A DNA stretch of 64,000 bases from Tritrichomonas musculus. Taxonomy: Eukaryota > Parabasalia > Tritrichomonadida > Tritrichomonadidae. A program made the translations under genes and the position numbers. Within the stretch, counting starts at the first letter, position 1. Each line of letters starts with the position of its first letter. A model generated the notes under the pieces. The model was not told where the DNA came from and did not search any database. It saw only the letters and a program-made list of their open reading frames with translations. The stretch lies in contig JAPFFF010000061.1 of assembly GCA_039105265.1 (NCBI GenBank), positions 620,001-684,000 on the forward strand. The letters are read 5' to 3'. This document shows positions 44,294 to 54,641 of the stretch, in pieces.

Positions 44294-44684
44294 TATCATT
44301 GTCATTATCATTGTCATGCGTCTTTTGCCTTTTGAATGTGAGAATCCTGTTAATCATGTATGATGTTATATTTATATTTAAATGCTTTTGAATCAATTGT
44401 TTTGCAAATGATGCTTGTTTATGTTGTGGTAGTTTCATTATTTCTTTCATTCGTTCATCATCAAGGAACTGTATAACTAATTCACGTTCATGAGCGTTCA
44501 AGAACTTTGATGAATTGAATAAAGCTCGTTTTGGTTTATCATCTTTTATTTGATTCTCTTCATCTGATGAATCATTATTGTCATTGTCAAATGAACCTTC
44601 ATTATCATCTGATTTAGCAATTAATATTGTTAACAAATGATGTATTTCTTCAATGTGTTTTATTATTTCTCTTAACTCAGACAT
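44277..44684 (-). CDS. SKFL-family protein, element D
   Basis: This 135-residue protein has an N-terminal helix (LREIIKHIEEIHHLLTILIA), an acidic linker and the SKFL domain (FNSSKFLNAHERELVIQFL ... LIQKHLNINITSYMINRIL). It has a basic and Asn/Asp-rich tail. It is homologous to 13068 and 63017. In elements A and D the family is encoded beside the polymerase, on the upstream side here. A DNA-binding or replication-accessory role is a guess. Confidence 0.72.
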   Translation of the reverse strand: MSELREIIKHIEEIHHLLTILIAKSDDNEGSFDNDNNDSSDEENQIKDDKPKRALFNSSKFLNAHERELVIQFLDDERMKEIMKLPQHKQASFAKQLIQKHLNINITSYMINRILTFKRQKTHDNDNDNDNKKSY

Positions 44685-44776
44685 TTCAATGAAATAAAAA
44701 ACTCGAAATATTTTTTATTTTTTGATTTAACATTTTTTCAAATTTCAAATAATTTGATTTTTTAATAATATCATAA

Positions 44777-47700
44777 ATGAGTTCTCGTTATTACTATAGA
44801 AAAGATACCAAATCATTTGTTATTGAACAAATCAGGTATATCAATAATGAACTTCAATTAAAACCTCGCTTATCAACATCTAAACCTTCTGACTATGATG
44901 TTAAACATTTCAAGTCAATCTTAGAAAATTATCTGAATTCATTTGGTTTTAGAGAACATGAAGGTAATAGAATCGATGACATATCAATATTAGATTTCGT
45001 TAAAAGAATGAAAAGAGAAGCAGAAGAACCAGAAGAAGAGGAGGAGGAAGAGGAACAATTTGAAGAAGAAGAACAAGATGATGAACAACAACTAAAACAA
45101 AAACAAATCGAGGACAATATTAAAATAGCTCATGATGCACTCAACAAAGCCCTTCAATTAATTAAATCTGAAAATATATTATTGAGACCATTACCGCCAA
45201 AGACAAACAAACAGCCTCAACGATATGAAGACATTCGATTTAACAATGAAAATGCTGAATTAATTGAATATCTCAAAAAGTTTGGCTATAAAGGTGTTCA
45301 TTCAAAACATGATTCATATTTCATAATCAATGAACCTGAGAACTTTGATGAAGCAGTAGAAGCTTGCAGTCATTTTATTGACCAGTTCCCAAACGATAGT
45401 GAAAAGGTTGAACGATTAGATGAAGACAGTAAAGAACCGATTAAAATATATTACAAAAACGGTGTATCATCAATTGAAAGCATTAATGAATATTTGACTG
45501 AAACTGTATTTAAACAAGAAGTGAAACCGTTCAAAATATATTTTCAATTGACAGGCATATTTGAGATACCACCAAAGAATGAAAACGAAAGGTACACGTA
45601 TGAGGCAAGTGAAATCAAATGGAAAAACTATAAATCATCAATTCCGATAATAGTCAGAGAGAATAAAGATATTGACAAAGTTAAACTGTATATTGAATCA
45701 AAGATTCATGAATATGAAACTACAGCTTCAAACATCAAATTATGTATCGTTTGGTCAGTATCGTTTACAATCTCACGAGTCGTTAAGATAACAGGAAAGA
45801 TTGATGATTTACCAAAAGAATTCATTAAAAATAAATATATCATTATTGATAACGTTGATGATTGTTTGTGTTGGTATCGTTTCCTTGCTTGTTGTTTGAA
45901 TAAGCAACTTATTGAAACACGAACATTTAAAATCTCCAACAGAACCGCAGCAGCAAAGAAAATATTATGTGAAGACCACGGAATAACTTATTCAACTAAA
46001 CCTACAAAAGAAGCAAATCAATTAATAAACTCATTCAAAGGAATCACGATTGAAGAAATGAAAGAATCAGCGAAGAAGCATAACATTAATGTCAACATCT
46101 ATGAATATGACAAAGAGAAACATATTTATGATTTACAGGATCAATGGCATAACACAGACGAATCAAACAAAACGTTTTCAGCTCTGTTATATTCAAAGGA
46201 TAAGATACTTCACATAATGTACATCATCAACGCTGAAGCATTAACAAATATTCATATTTGTCCTCATTGTGGTTCATACATTCACAAAGGACATGAACAT
46301 ATGGATAGATTCAACAGACATGTAGATAAATGTGAGAAGCTAGGAGGTAAATTCAAAAAGGATTTCATTCCTTCACGAGAAGCTTTACCATATTGTCCAC
46401 ACATTTTAAACAATCCTGTTTATTTATATTGTCTTTCATACGGTTTATCATGGAAGCCAACAAAGCATTATATCACTTATGATTTTGAAACAATGGAGCA
46501 AAAGATTGAAAAGAAAGTCAGTGATAAATCTGTTATCAATTCTCGATTGATTCCTTTGAGTGTTTCATCATGTGTGAAGCTTGATAAAGGTTTGATAACA
46601 AAGAACTTTGATATACGAACAAATGAATTCATTGCCAAATGGATTGACTGGTTATTTGTTGTTGGCTGTGATGTGTATGTTGATAAATTGAATCATTTAA
46701 AATCATTCATCAAAGATAAATCGGAAGAAGAACTCAATAAAATAGATACATCATTGAAAACAATAACAGTATTCGGTTTTAATTCATCACGATTTGATTC
46801 AAACTTATTCAAAGAGCAATTGATTAAAAATCATTGGTCTATCGATAGCGGAATGATTGGAACAGCTACATCATTGAAACAATTTATATTGAAATCATCA
46901 AAGTATCCTATTCGATTACGATTCATTGACGCACAAGCATTTGTTGCTGGAGGAACACTCAAACAGTTTGGAATCGATTTTGGCGGTATATCTAACAGTT
47001 CGAAAGGTGTATTTCCTTATGAAGCAATCAACAGCGAGAATTATAATGAAGTGTTATCAAAGAATGAACCATTCAAATATGAAGACTTCTATAGCTATCT
47101 CAATCAAAAGAACACATTAACGAAAGCTGATTATGAAGAGTATTTGATAGATTCAAAGAGGTTTGTAACACGTTGGGATTACTTGTTGTCATACAACGAC
47201 AATGATGTTGAAATGATGATTAAACCGATTGACAATCTTATTCAAATGAACTCTGTATATAAAGTTGATTTAATTAGTAATCTTTCATTGTCAAAGAACG
47301 CATCATGTATCAAATATGCTCTCGCTTATAAAGATTTCAACCCGAAGAATGACTATGAAACCATAAACAAGATGAATACATTCAAACCAACAATGAAATG
47401 GTGGTTAAATAAATGTGATAACTATAGAAAGCAAGACATGAAACACAACAAGATGAATCAAAATCAACGCGATATATCAAAATGTGTTAGTGAAAAGGAT
47501 TTTGAAGCTTTCATGAAATTGTATGAATCAAATGAAACAGGTAAATGTCATTTGTGTGGTGAACACTTCACATATGAAAACAAACCAACTCTTGACAGAA
47601 TAGATAACAACAAAGGACATCAGATTGATAACTGTTTACTTGCTTGTGCTGAATGTAATCGTTTGAGACAACGTGATGATGACAAGATAACAAGAACCAA

Positions 47701-49357
47701 AATACAATTGAAGAAATTCTGCAAACTTCATCACCTCCCTACACTCATAACTGATGAAAAAGAATATTACAACTTGAGAGAGAACATAACGGGAGGATTA
47801 TCAAATGTACTTCATCGAGTGAACATCAGAGGTCAAACATTAATCAATAAACTCAAATATGATGCCGTTAATGACAGAATCATTAGCTATGACACTTCAA
47901 ACATAGTTTCACACGTTGCTGGTATTGATTTCAATTCATTGTATCCCTCATCATTCAGTTCAGTAAAACATTCATTCAATCCTTATCACGGAGGAATCAT
48001 GTACATGCCTGGTTCATTTATAAAACGATTTGATGTTTATGATGAACAAGGAAACAAGAATGAAAAGGTTCTTAATACTGCAATGAATATCATTCAATCA
48101 AAGAAGCGATTTGATGCAAACCCTGAGTTTATATTCAAAGCTGAAGTCAAATTGAGATGCCCAAAGAATAAAATCAACGATTTGATTAATTTCCCTCCTG
48201 TGTTTAGAAATATCAATATAATGAATGATGAGCAAACGATTGGAAGCTATATGTACAAATATATGAAAGACAATAAACTGAATTCAGCAGATAAAGAAAC
48301 AAGAAAGCTGACAATGTTGCTTGATACATGCGGTACATTTATGACGTTCTCGAACTATTATTTATGGTTTTTAATTGACCACGGACTTATAGTTGATGAC
48401 ATTAAGAGCTTAAGTTTATATGAAGCTCATGACGGATTCAATCAATTTGTTTGTGAGTTTATGAAGAAGCGTCAAGATATATTGTCAGGAAAGGCACACG
48501 GGAAAGCTGCTAACGGCAGCCTTGCAAACGAAGTTTGTAACGAAAAGTTTTACAAGATAAGCATGAACGGTTCTTACGGTTATGACGGAATGAATTCAGA
48601 GAACTTCAACAAAGTCAAAATTGTTGATAAAAATAAAGCCTTTCAATTGATTGCATCTGATACTTATCGCAATGGATGTAAATTGTCAAATGATTGTTAT
48701 TTGATACAATCACAACCTCATTCATTCAAATGTAATACATGTCTTCAGGAATCATTTTGGACATTAGACAATGCAAAATACTGGTATTTGACTTTCCTTT
48801 ATGACTTTCTTTACAAATGCATTGACATGAATAAAATTCATTTTAACTCGGTCGATACAGATAGTCTTTACATGTCTATAGCTGGTGATATGAATAAACC
48901 GATTAATCAGCTGTTTGATTACGTCATCAAAGACAAAACATTTTATGACAAACACATTTATAGTTTTATGCCAAACCCTGCAATCAATGATGTATATGAT
49001 GAGAAAAAGATTCTCGGTTGTTGTGTAGAAAAGTTCGGAGCAAATCAAGTTGCTTTATGCGCTAAATGTTATACGATATGGAGTGATGATAGAACAATAT
49101 CACTTAAACTCAAAGGCATATCATTGAAGAAGAACAACATCAAATCAAGTGATTATAAAGATGTCATTGAAAAACAAACAGTAATGAAAGGAAAGAATAT
49201 AAACCTTCAAATGAATGTACAACTGATGAGTAAGATAACGGTCATCAAAAATGCTTTAACAGCAGCGCATTCAAAAATGTTAGTGTTATCGAATCAGTGT
49301 TGTTGTCCCTACATTTACGGAATGAATGCATCAAGCTATTTCATTGAAAACCATTAA
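44777..49357 (+). CDS. polB: Protein-primed family B DNA polymerase with embedded HNH-like domain (element D)
   Basis: This 1526-residue polymerase is collinear with that at 7006 but has only one N-terminal domain copy (FVIEQIRYINNELQL). A Glu-rich linker follows, then DDCLCWYRFLACCL (about 361) and a CPHCG...HVDKC zinc finger (about 494-515). The exonuclease motifs are YDFETMEQ (about 570), NSSRFDSNLF (about 668) and YNDNDVEMM (about 805). The HNH-like block is CHLCGEH...LDRIDNN...CAECN (about 921-973). The polymerase motifs are DFNSLYPSSF (about 1049), KISMNGSYGYDG (about 1259) and DTDSLYM (about 1358). All key residues are present and the frame is intact, so this is the best candidate for an active copy. 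A 13-residue insertion with a small hairpin lies at about 48495-48540. Confidence 0.95.
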   Translation: MSSRYYYRKDTKSFVIEQIRYINNELQLKPRLSTSKPSDYDVKHFKSILENYLNSFGFREHEGNRIDDISILDFVKRMKREAEEPEEEEEEEEQFEEEEQDDEQQLKQKQIEDNIKIAHDALNKALQLIKSENILLRPLPPKTNKQPQRYEDIRFNNENAELIEYLKKFGYKGVHSKHDSYFIINEPENFDEAVEACSHFIDQFPNDSEKVERLDEDSKEPIKIYYKNGVSSIESINEYLTETVFKQEVKPFKIYFQLTGIFEIPPKNENERYTYEASEIKWKNYKSSIPIIVRENKDIDKVKLYIESKIHEYETTASNIKLCIVWSVSFTISRVVKITGKIDDLPKEFIKNKYIIIDNVDDCLCWYRFLACCLNKQLIETRTFKISNRTAAAKKILCEDHGITYSTKPTKEANQLINSFKGITIEEMKESAKKHNINVNIYEYDKEKHIYDLQDQWHNTDESNKTFSALLYSKDKILHIMYIINAEALTNIHICPHCGSYIHKGHEHMDRFNRHVDKCEKLGGKFKKDFIPSREALPYCPHILNNPVYLYCLSYGLSWKPTKHYITYDFETMEQKIEKKVSDKSVINSRLIPLSVSSCVKLDKGLITKNFDIRTNEFIAKWIDWLFVVGCDVYVDKLNHLKSFIKDKSEEELNKIDTSLKTITVFGFNSSRFDSNLFKEQLIKNHWSIDSGMIGTATSLKQFILKSSKYPIRLRFIDAQAFVAGGTLKQFGIDFGGISNSSKGVFPYEAINSENYNEVLSKNEPFKYEDFYSYLNQKNTLTKADYEEYLIDSKRFVTRWDYLLSYNDNDVEMMIKPIDNLIQMNSVYKVDLISNLSLSKNASCIKYALAYKDFNPKNDYETINKMNTFKPTMKWWLNKCDNYRKQDMKHNKMNQNQRDISKCVSEKDFEAFMKLYESNETGKCHLCGEHFTYENKPTLDRIDNNKGHQIDNCLLACAECNRLRQRDDDKITRTKIQLKKFCKLHHLPTLITDEKEYYNLRENITGGLSNVLHRVNIRGQTLINKLKYDAVNDRIISYDTSNIVSHVAGIDFNSLYPSSFSSVKHSFNPYHGGIMYMPGSFIKRFDVYDEQGNKNEKVLNTAMNIIQSKKRFDANPEFIFKAEVKLRCPKNKINDLINFPPVFRNINIMNDEQTIGSYMYKYMKDNKLNSADKETRKLTMLLDTCGTFMTFSNYYLWFLIDHGLIVDDIKSLSLYEAHDGFNQFVCEFMKKRQDILSGKAHGKAANGSLANEVCNEKFYKISMNGSYGYDGMNSENFNKVKIVDKNKAFQLIASDTYRNGCKLSNDCYLIQSQPHSFKCNTCLQESFWTLDNAKYWYLTFLYDFLYKCIDMNKIHFNSVDTDSLYMSIAGDMNKPINQLFDYVIKDKTFYDKHIYSFMPNPAINDVYDEKKILGCCVEKFGANQVALCAKCYTIWSDDRTISLKLKGISLKKNNIKSSDYKDVIEKQTVMKGKNINLQMNVQLMSKITVIKNALTAAHSKMLVLSNQCCCPYIYGMNASSYFIENH

Positions 49358-49412
49358 ACAATTAATTTGATGATTTTATTTTAAAAAATCATTTTTTTTA
49401 TTTTTGTTATAA

Positions 49413-50054
49413 ATGAGTCAACCAACTGAACAAGCACAAATTGAAACTGTTGATGAAGCCGAATTTGAACCATTAAAAGGATTTGAAAATGATTATGAAA
49501 TTCAAAAAGAATTTCCATTTGTCATCAAGAATAAGAAAACAGGACGAATATTAGCTGAAGATGAATACAGACAAAATGTTTATCCGTGTGTAAGCCTAAA
49601 TAACAAAATATATTATAAACATATTCTTGTAGCAAGGCAATTCATTGAAAATCCTGATAATCTGCCACAAGTCGACCATATCAATCATGATAGGAGTGAT
49701 TATCATTTGTCAAATCTTCTATATGTCTCGTCATCTGATAATTGTAGAAATAAATCATCACATCTAAGTATAAAATATGAGTTTGTTGATGATATACCTG
49801 ATGATGCAATGATTATCGATTTCTATGAAACAAAGACAGAAAGAAGAGAGTTTGAAGAAAACACGTATTATTATTATCATGATGATACTAATAATGAAGA
49901 CATTTTTTATGCAAAGATTACTGATAATATTTATAAAATTCTTCATATCAATACAAATAAATCAGGCAATGAATTTGTTTCACTTCGTGATGTTGAAAAT
50001 AAACCAGTCGGTGTATATATCAATCGATTTAAACATCAACATGATTTGATTTAA
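49413..50054 (+). CDS. Free-standing HNH homing-type endonuclease
   Basis: This 213-residue protein has an N-terminal recognition-type segment (YPCVSLNNKIYYKHILVARQ) followed by an HNH motif (VDHINHDRSDYHLSNLLYVS, then DNCRNK). That is the classical arrangement of phage HNH homing endonucleases. The C-terminal 100 residues are specific. It lies 55 bp after polB with its own T-rich leader. Such genes are selfish, spread by cutting sites that lack them, and often sit near polymerase genes. Confidence 0.85.
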   Translation: MSQPTEQAQIETVDEAEFEPLKGFENDYEIQKEFPFVIKNKKTGRILAEDEYRQNVYPCVSLNNKIYYKHILVARQFIENPDNLPQVDHINHDRSDYHLSNLLYVSSSDNCRNKSSHLSIKYEFVDDIPDDAMIIDFYETKTERREFEENTYYYYHDDTNNEDIFYAKITDNIYKILHINTNKSGNEFVSLRDVENKPVGVYINRFKHQHDLI

Positions 50055-50128
50055 ATGATGCATTAATATGTTTTATTTTTGTTATCATTGGTTTCAATCG
50101 ATTGAAACACTAAAAATAATAATCATTG

Positions 50129-50215
50129 AATGATTTTGATGACTGATACCTAAACTATAGGTCATTATTTCGATTTCGATTGAAGGTTAAAAATATCTCT
50201 TTTTATATCCCTTTT
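50129..50215 (+). repeat. Intergenic repeat of element D, copy 2
   Basis: TGATGACTGATACCTAAACT and the rest match copy 1 in the first half. Its second half (50172-50215) is a perfect 44-bp inverted repeat of 51319-51362, so the two copies bracket the gene at 50221. Confidence 0.75.
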
Positions 50216-50220
50216 CATTT

Positions 50221-51285
50221 TCACTTTCTGTTAACATATTTGACGTTCTTTGACGACGTTATATTGAATCTACCTGTTTTTTCAATCATTGATGCCAATT
50301 CATCTTGCTTCACAAACAATCCGAATGATGTTTTATACTTCTTTTGGACGTCAGATAGTGTGAATCGCTCCATGGTTGGGTAGTTCTTTGTCATAAATGA
50401 ATCAATATTATATTTGTTCTCAGCTGGTTGTTCTTTGTATTCTTCATCAGCTTTTGTTTGTTCTTTCAAATCATCTCTCATATCTTGTAGCTCGCGAACA
50501 CAATACTCATACTTTCGTTTAATGGCTTCACATTTTGAACATGTTTTGACTGATTTTGAATTACATTCAGCTATCTTTCCGTTCAATTGAATAATGTTAT
50601 CAATGACTTCTTGAATCAATGACGGGTCTATTCGTAGCAACCAAATCTCATATGTATCTGGCGGTGTATAACAACCGCATCTCATCATTTCCTTGTCTTC
50701 TTCATTTGGAACATAACTCTCAGCGTCATCGTTAATGCAAATACATCTCATGATAGATACACATTTTGATACAAATCTTTTGTAAACCCCGTACTCAGCG
50801 CTTTTATAGATATCAGTAATGTTTTTATATATCTTATCACACTTTTCATCTAGCGTTGAATGATTACAATGATACCCCATGAATTCAAAGTTACATTTTC
50901 TGATGAATTTCTTTATCTCAACAGTATCTGTACGTTCTTTCTTTATTTCTTCAAAGACCGGAATCACTGGTTTTGATGAATGAAGGTCATTAATGGACGG
51001 TATGGCTTTGAATGCGTTAAATACATTATCCATTAAATCACTGTATCGTGGAATCTTTAACACATACTTTGAACGATTGCCATTAATCAAATCAAACAGT
51101 CGTTCAATGTCTTCTTTTGCCGATTTTGACAAAATATTATTTCTGATTTGTTTATCACTGAGGAACAAATTAAGAAGTCTGTTTGCTTGTTCAATCATTA
51201 GTTGATTTGGATTGAATGATTTGACTGATGAGGTCTCAACAACTGAAGAGCTTTCATTGTTTTGATTTGTTTGAATGACTGTCAT
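50221..51285 (-). CDS. Unknown protein with zinc-like Cys pairs, bracketed by inverted repeats
   Basis: This 354-residue protein has a helical N-terminal half (EQANRLLNLFLSDKQIRNNI), Cys/His clusters (CNFEFMGYHCNHSTLDEKC; CSKCEAIKRKYEYC) and a C-terminal segment (FTLSDVQKKYKTSFGLFVKQ, then YVNRK). The C-terminus reads like a winged-helix domain as found at the end of viral helicases and regulators. No family is recognised. The leader GATTTTTTATTTTTTATAAA fits the early-type promoter. Perfect 44-bp inverted repeats lie just outside both ends. Confidence 0.65.
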   Translation of the reverse strand: MTVIQTNQNNESSSVVETSSVKSFNPNQLMIEQANRLLNLFLSDKQIRNNILSKSAKEDIERLFDLINGNRSKYVLKIPRYSDLMDNVFNAFKAIPSINDLHSSKPVIPVFEEIKKERTDTVEIKKFIRKCNFEFMGYHCNHSTLDEKCDKIYKNITDIYKSAEYGVYKRFVSKCVSIMRCICINDDAESYVPNEEDKEMMRCGCYTPPDTYEIWLLRIDPSLIQEVIDNIIQLNGKIAECNSKSVKTCSKCEAIKRKYEYCVRELQDMRDDLKEQTKADEEYKEQPAENKYNIDSFMTKNYPTMERFTLSDVQKKYKTSFGLFVKQDELASMIEKTGRFNITSSKNVKYVNRK

Positions 51286-51318
51286 TTTATAAAAAATAAA
51301 AAATCAAAATGAAAAATA

Positions 51319-51362
51319 AAAAGGGATATAAAAAGAGATATTTTTAACCTTCAATCGAAATC
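51319..51362 (-). repeat. Intergenic repeat of element D, copy 3 (44-bp inverted partner)
   Basis: Exact reverse complement of 50172-50215. It lies about 35 bp upstream of the start of the gene at 50221-51285. Confidence 0.8.
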
Positions 51363-51407
51363 AAAATAAAAGGCTAAAATGCCGTTCATGAATGAATTTC
51401 AATTGAT

Positions 51408-54400
51408 TTACTCTTTGAATACAGATAATGTTCTTTCATCAATGATGCTTGTAATGATTCCGACAGTCATACGTTTTATTTTTGATGTTATCGCTGTCTG
51501 ACCACTAAGAACTTTCAACTTATTGTCTTCATTATCGATAAACACTTCATCCCCGATTGAATAACATGATGAATCATTGACTTTCACAAGATAATCACCA
51601 TGACTTGCAAATGTTATACATTTATTTTTGTCATCGATTCTCACACATATGCCGACATATTCTTTCCATGTTCCTGAAGTCTTGACACTATAAATACAAT
51701 CAGTTGTATCATCTGCTGTTGAAGGTATCCATTCATCACCGACATGTTTGTAAACCTTACCTGTCATATACACAGGAGAACCTATAACGAAATCACTAAC
51801 AGAGTTCATTGATGATTCAATCGGTGAGTAATGAGTGATTGTTGTGTTTGATTGTGCACCGTAAATAGCAGCCGTGAATGTTGCTAAATAACCTCGGGAC
51901 ATGATTTGTTTTGAATATATTTGTTTAGCATCTAATAATTCCTGAGTAACTGTCCAAGAATATCCACCTATTGGGAAATTATATGTCAGGGGTCTTCCTG
52001 ATGATAAATCAACAGTGTCTTCATAATATAGTGGGAATTTGAAATTATCGAAATACACAGTTCTTTGATGTAATACAAGAACAATGTTATGAGGATTTCC
52101 AGTTGTATCACGGAATAACACCCTTATTTCACAACATAGTGCATATTCACTTACTATGTATTCCAGTTTAATCAACTTATCTTCAAGTTTTAGATAACGA
52201 ATTGATATATCCGAGGAACCCTCCGTAATTGGACTGCAATCAATAGCACACCTTTTTATTAGTTGTTCTTCTGTAACAGCATTTGACTTCAAAGCATATT
52301 CAGATAAACATTCAGGTATTAGACATTTGAATACAACTTTAGATAATAGTAATGAAGCTAGATTAGTTATTGGTTTCTCATTTTTTTCGAATATATCACG
52401 CAATTCATTAAAATAAGATATATCGAAATCAGTAGTTTCGAGTGAATTATTTAGTAAATCAGCTGAAGTATAAACATTGTTTGTTAATAATTCATTTAAT
52501 GAACTTTTCAAAGCATATTTACCTTCAGCGACTGTTTTCGTTTCATACTTATCTAATTCATAAGCCAATTCATCCTCATCAACAAACTTCTCATCAGCTT
52601 GTGCGCTTGTATAATACGCTGTTAAGTCAACAGGTTCAGGAATTTCACTCTTCAATGCTATTTCATCTGTTCTGTCTTCATACAAAATTGATATAATATA
52701 AACCATCGGTCCTTTACAATATGTTGTTGAATTTTCTAGCAGTAATGTACCGTCATACTTCCAAAACAAACTGTATTCAGTACCTTCAACATCAATGAAG
52801 TTATCACACCAATATCCTAGTGAACTAAAATTACCTGTTGTGAATACATAATCATATTCAATATCATTATATCTAAATTTGATGAAACATTTTTCATAAA
52901 CATGATGACAAATACCGTTTTCTTCTATACTTCTATCAATTTCAAGTTGAGTTAACTTTGTTATACTTAAATCATTCATTTTACGATACTCGCTTAAGTT
53001 TGTAAGCTTTGCATATTCATCAATATTAATCAAATCTATTACTTTAGTTACTGCCATAGATGATAATATATATGATGCTTGTGCTGATAGCGGTTTATCA
53101 TCATTCATCAATTTCTGTTGAACTTCTTCTGTTGGTTCTTCATTCGGATTCAATTGTAGTTCATTATTTTTGAGTACTTCTGGTATATCACTCTTCAATG
53201 CTAATTCATCATTTGTTTCTGCTAATGTTATTGTTATCGGAAGGTATTGATATTTATCATAAATTGCTCCACTAACTTCATCCCACACTAATTCAAAATA
53301 CTCACCTTCACTTTCAAATCCTTCAGCTTCATGTTGTTTAACGTTATATTCATCATCAGCATATAATTCATTTGTCTTGAATCTGATATCAAAATGGAAT
53401 ATATTACCACTATTGTCAAATTTATAACCAACCAAATGCGTTCCTTCTTTGAACGGTAAAACGTGAGATGTATCCATTCCGTTTTCTTCATATTCTTCTG
53501 GTACTGGACCTATATTAGGAAACATATATGTCTTAGTTTCAATTGAGTATTCAGTTGATACAGTCAAATTATCTCTCGTGATGTAATTCTTCAAATCATC
53601 TTTTGGAACATATCGTTCGGCACAAACATCCAAAGCTGATTGAAAACCTTCATTAGCCGCTATACTTGTTAAACACATTGATGCTTTAGCTGATAATGGG
53701 TTATCATCTTCAGCCATCAATTTCTGAAACATTTCTTCCGGTAATAGTTCTTTTATGTTCAATTGCAACTCACTATTTTTGAGTACTTCTGGTATTTCAC
53801 TCTTCATTGCATATCCTTTCAGTGTTTCATTCAATGTTGATTCATTGACCAAATCTGTTGGTATATCTGTTTTATTGGTCATAACATGCTCGACATATTT
53901 ATACACAAATTCTCTTGTTAATTTAGCTGATAATACGTTTTTATCAAAAGAACGAATATATATATTATGTAGAAATTTTTCAACATCATCATTATCAACT
54001 GTTGCTGTTTTAACAATCAATTTATTATCATTGGTATATTCAATAAAATCAGAAAGAACATACAAACATAAATTAGCCGATAATAAATTGTTATCATTAG
54101 CAATTTCGCCTATATGTTGAAGAAATGTTGGAGCATCTTTATTATATTCTTTTTCATATGTAAGTATTTCAATATTATTGTTGTTTGTTAAATCGCTCTT
54201 CAATGCATATTTGCCTTCTGCGACTGTTTTCGTTTCATACTTATCCAATTCATAAGCTAATTCATCTTCATCGACAAACTTCTCATCAGCTTGTGCGCTT
54301 GTATAATACGCTGTTAAGTCAACAGGTTCAGGTATATCACTCTTCAATGCATATCCTTTTAATGCTTCATTTATTTTTGTCGTCAACGATTCTTCATTAA

Positions 54401-54620
54401 TCAAGTCATCAGGTATATCAGTTGATAAAGCGTAATTGTTGATAACATAATCACGCAATCCGTTAACAGCTTCATTCAATTGTTCCTCTGTGATTCCGTG
54501 ACCGTTCGATGAATCACCTTTGATAACATAATTATCGACATATCTTTTAATGTATTCGTTAATTAGTCCGTCAATAGTATTTGTTTTTGTTACGTGACCG
54601 CTCTGCTCGATCGTAAACAT
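51408..54620 (-). CDS. Modular fibre / spike protein, element D (intact)
   Basis: From the ATG at 54620 this 1070-residue protein has the anchor MFTIEQSGHVTKTNTIDG, then stalk repeats (YALKSDIPEPVDLTAYYTSA, FVDEDELAYELDKYETK) alternating with about five globular modules. The C-terminal knob (SVSDFVIGSPVYMTGKVYKH ... ERTLSVFKE) is shared with 4043 and 63374. One module (TYMFPNIGP...YLPITITL) is shared with 22736 and one (IRVLFRDTTGN...LTYNFPI) with 15214, 22736 and 63374. It is the only full-length fibre of this type here without a break. A trimeric host-binding fibre is inferred by analogy with phage fibres. It is divergent from the DxNGD gene at 54642. Confidence 0.82.
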   Translation of the reverse strand: MFTIEQSGHVTKTNTIDGLINEYIKRYVDNYVIKGDSSNGHGITEEQLNEAVNGLRDYVINNYALSTDIPDDLINEESLTTKINEALKGYALKSDIPEPVDLTAYYTSAQADEKFVDEDELAYELDKYETKTVAEGKYALKSDLTNNNNIEILTYEKEYNKDAPTFLQHIGEIANDNNLLSANLCLYVLSDFIEYTNDNKLIVKTATVDNDDVEKFLHNIYIRSFDKNVLSAKLTREFVYKYVEHVMTNKTDIPTDLVNESTLNETLKGYAMKSEIPEVLKNSELQLNIKELLPEEMFQKLMAEDDNPLSAKASMCLTSIAANEGFQSALDVCAERYVPKDDLKNYITRDNLTVSTEYSIETKTYMFPNIGPVPEEYEENGMDTSHVLPFKEGTHLVGYKFDNSGNIFHFDIRFKTNELYADDEYNVKQHEAEGFESEGEYFELVWDEVSGAIYDKYQYLPITITLAETNDELALKSDIPEVLKNNELQLNPNEEPTEEVQQKLMNDDKPLSAQASYILSSMAVTKVIDLINIDEYAKLTNLSEYRKMNDLSITKLTQLEIDRSIEENGICHHVYEKCFIKFRYNDIEYDYVFTTGNFSSLGYWCDNFIDVEGTEYSLFWKYDGTLLLENSTTYCKGPMVYIISILYEDRTDEIALKSEIPEPVDLTAYYTSAQADEKFVDEDELAYELDKYETKTVAEGKYALKSSLNELLTNNVYTSADLLNNSLETTDFDISYFNELRDIFEKNEKPITNLASLLLSKVVFKCLIPECLSEYALKSNAVTEEQLIKRCAIDCSPITEGSSDISIRYLKLEDKLIKLEYIVSEYALCCEIRVLFRDTTGNPHNIVLVLHQRTVYFDNFKFPLYYEDTVDLSSGRPLTYNFPIGGYSWTVTQELLDAKQIYSKQIMSRGYLATFTAAIYGAQSNTTITHYSPIESSMNSVSDFVIGSPVYMTGKVYKHVGDEWIPSTADDTTDCIYSVKTSGTWKEYVGICVRIDDKNKCITFASHGDYLVKVNDSSCYSIGDEVFIDNEDNKLKVLSGQTAITSKIKRMTVGIITSIIDERTLSVFKE

Positions 54621-54641
54621 CAATTTATTAGAAACTAAACA
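54621..54641. promoter_or_regulatory. Divergent 21-bp spacer, fibre / DxNGD gene (element D)
   Basis: CAATTTATTAGAAACTAAAC plus one base separates the two ATG codons. It matches the inverted spacer at 22714-22735 closely and the one at 4025-4042 in length and position. Confidence 0.55.
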
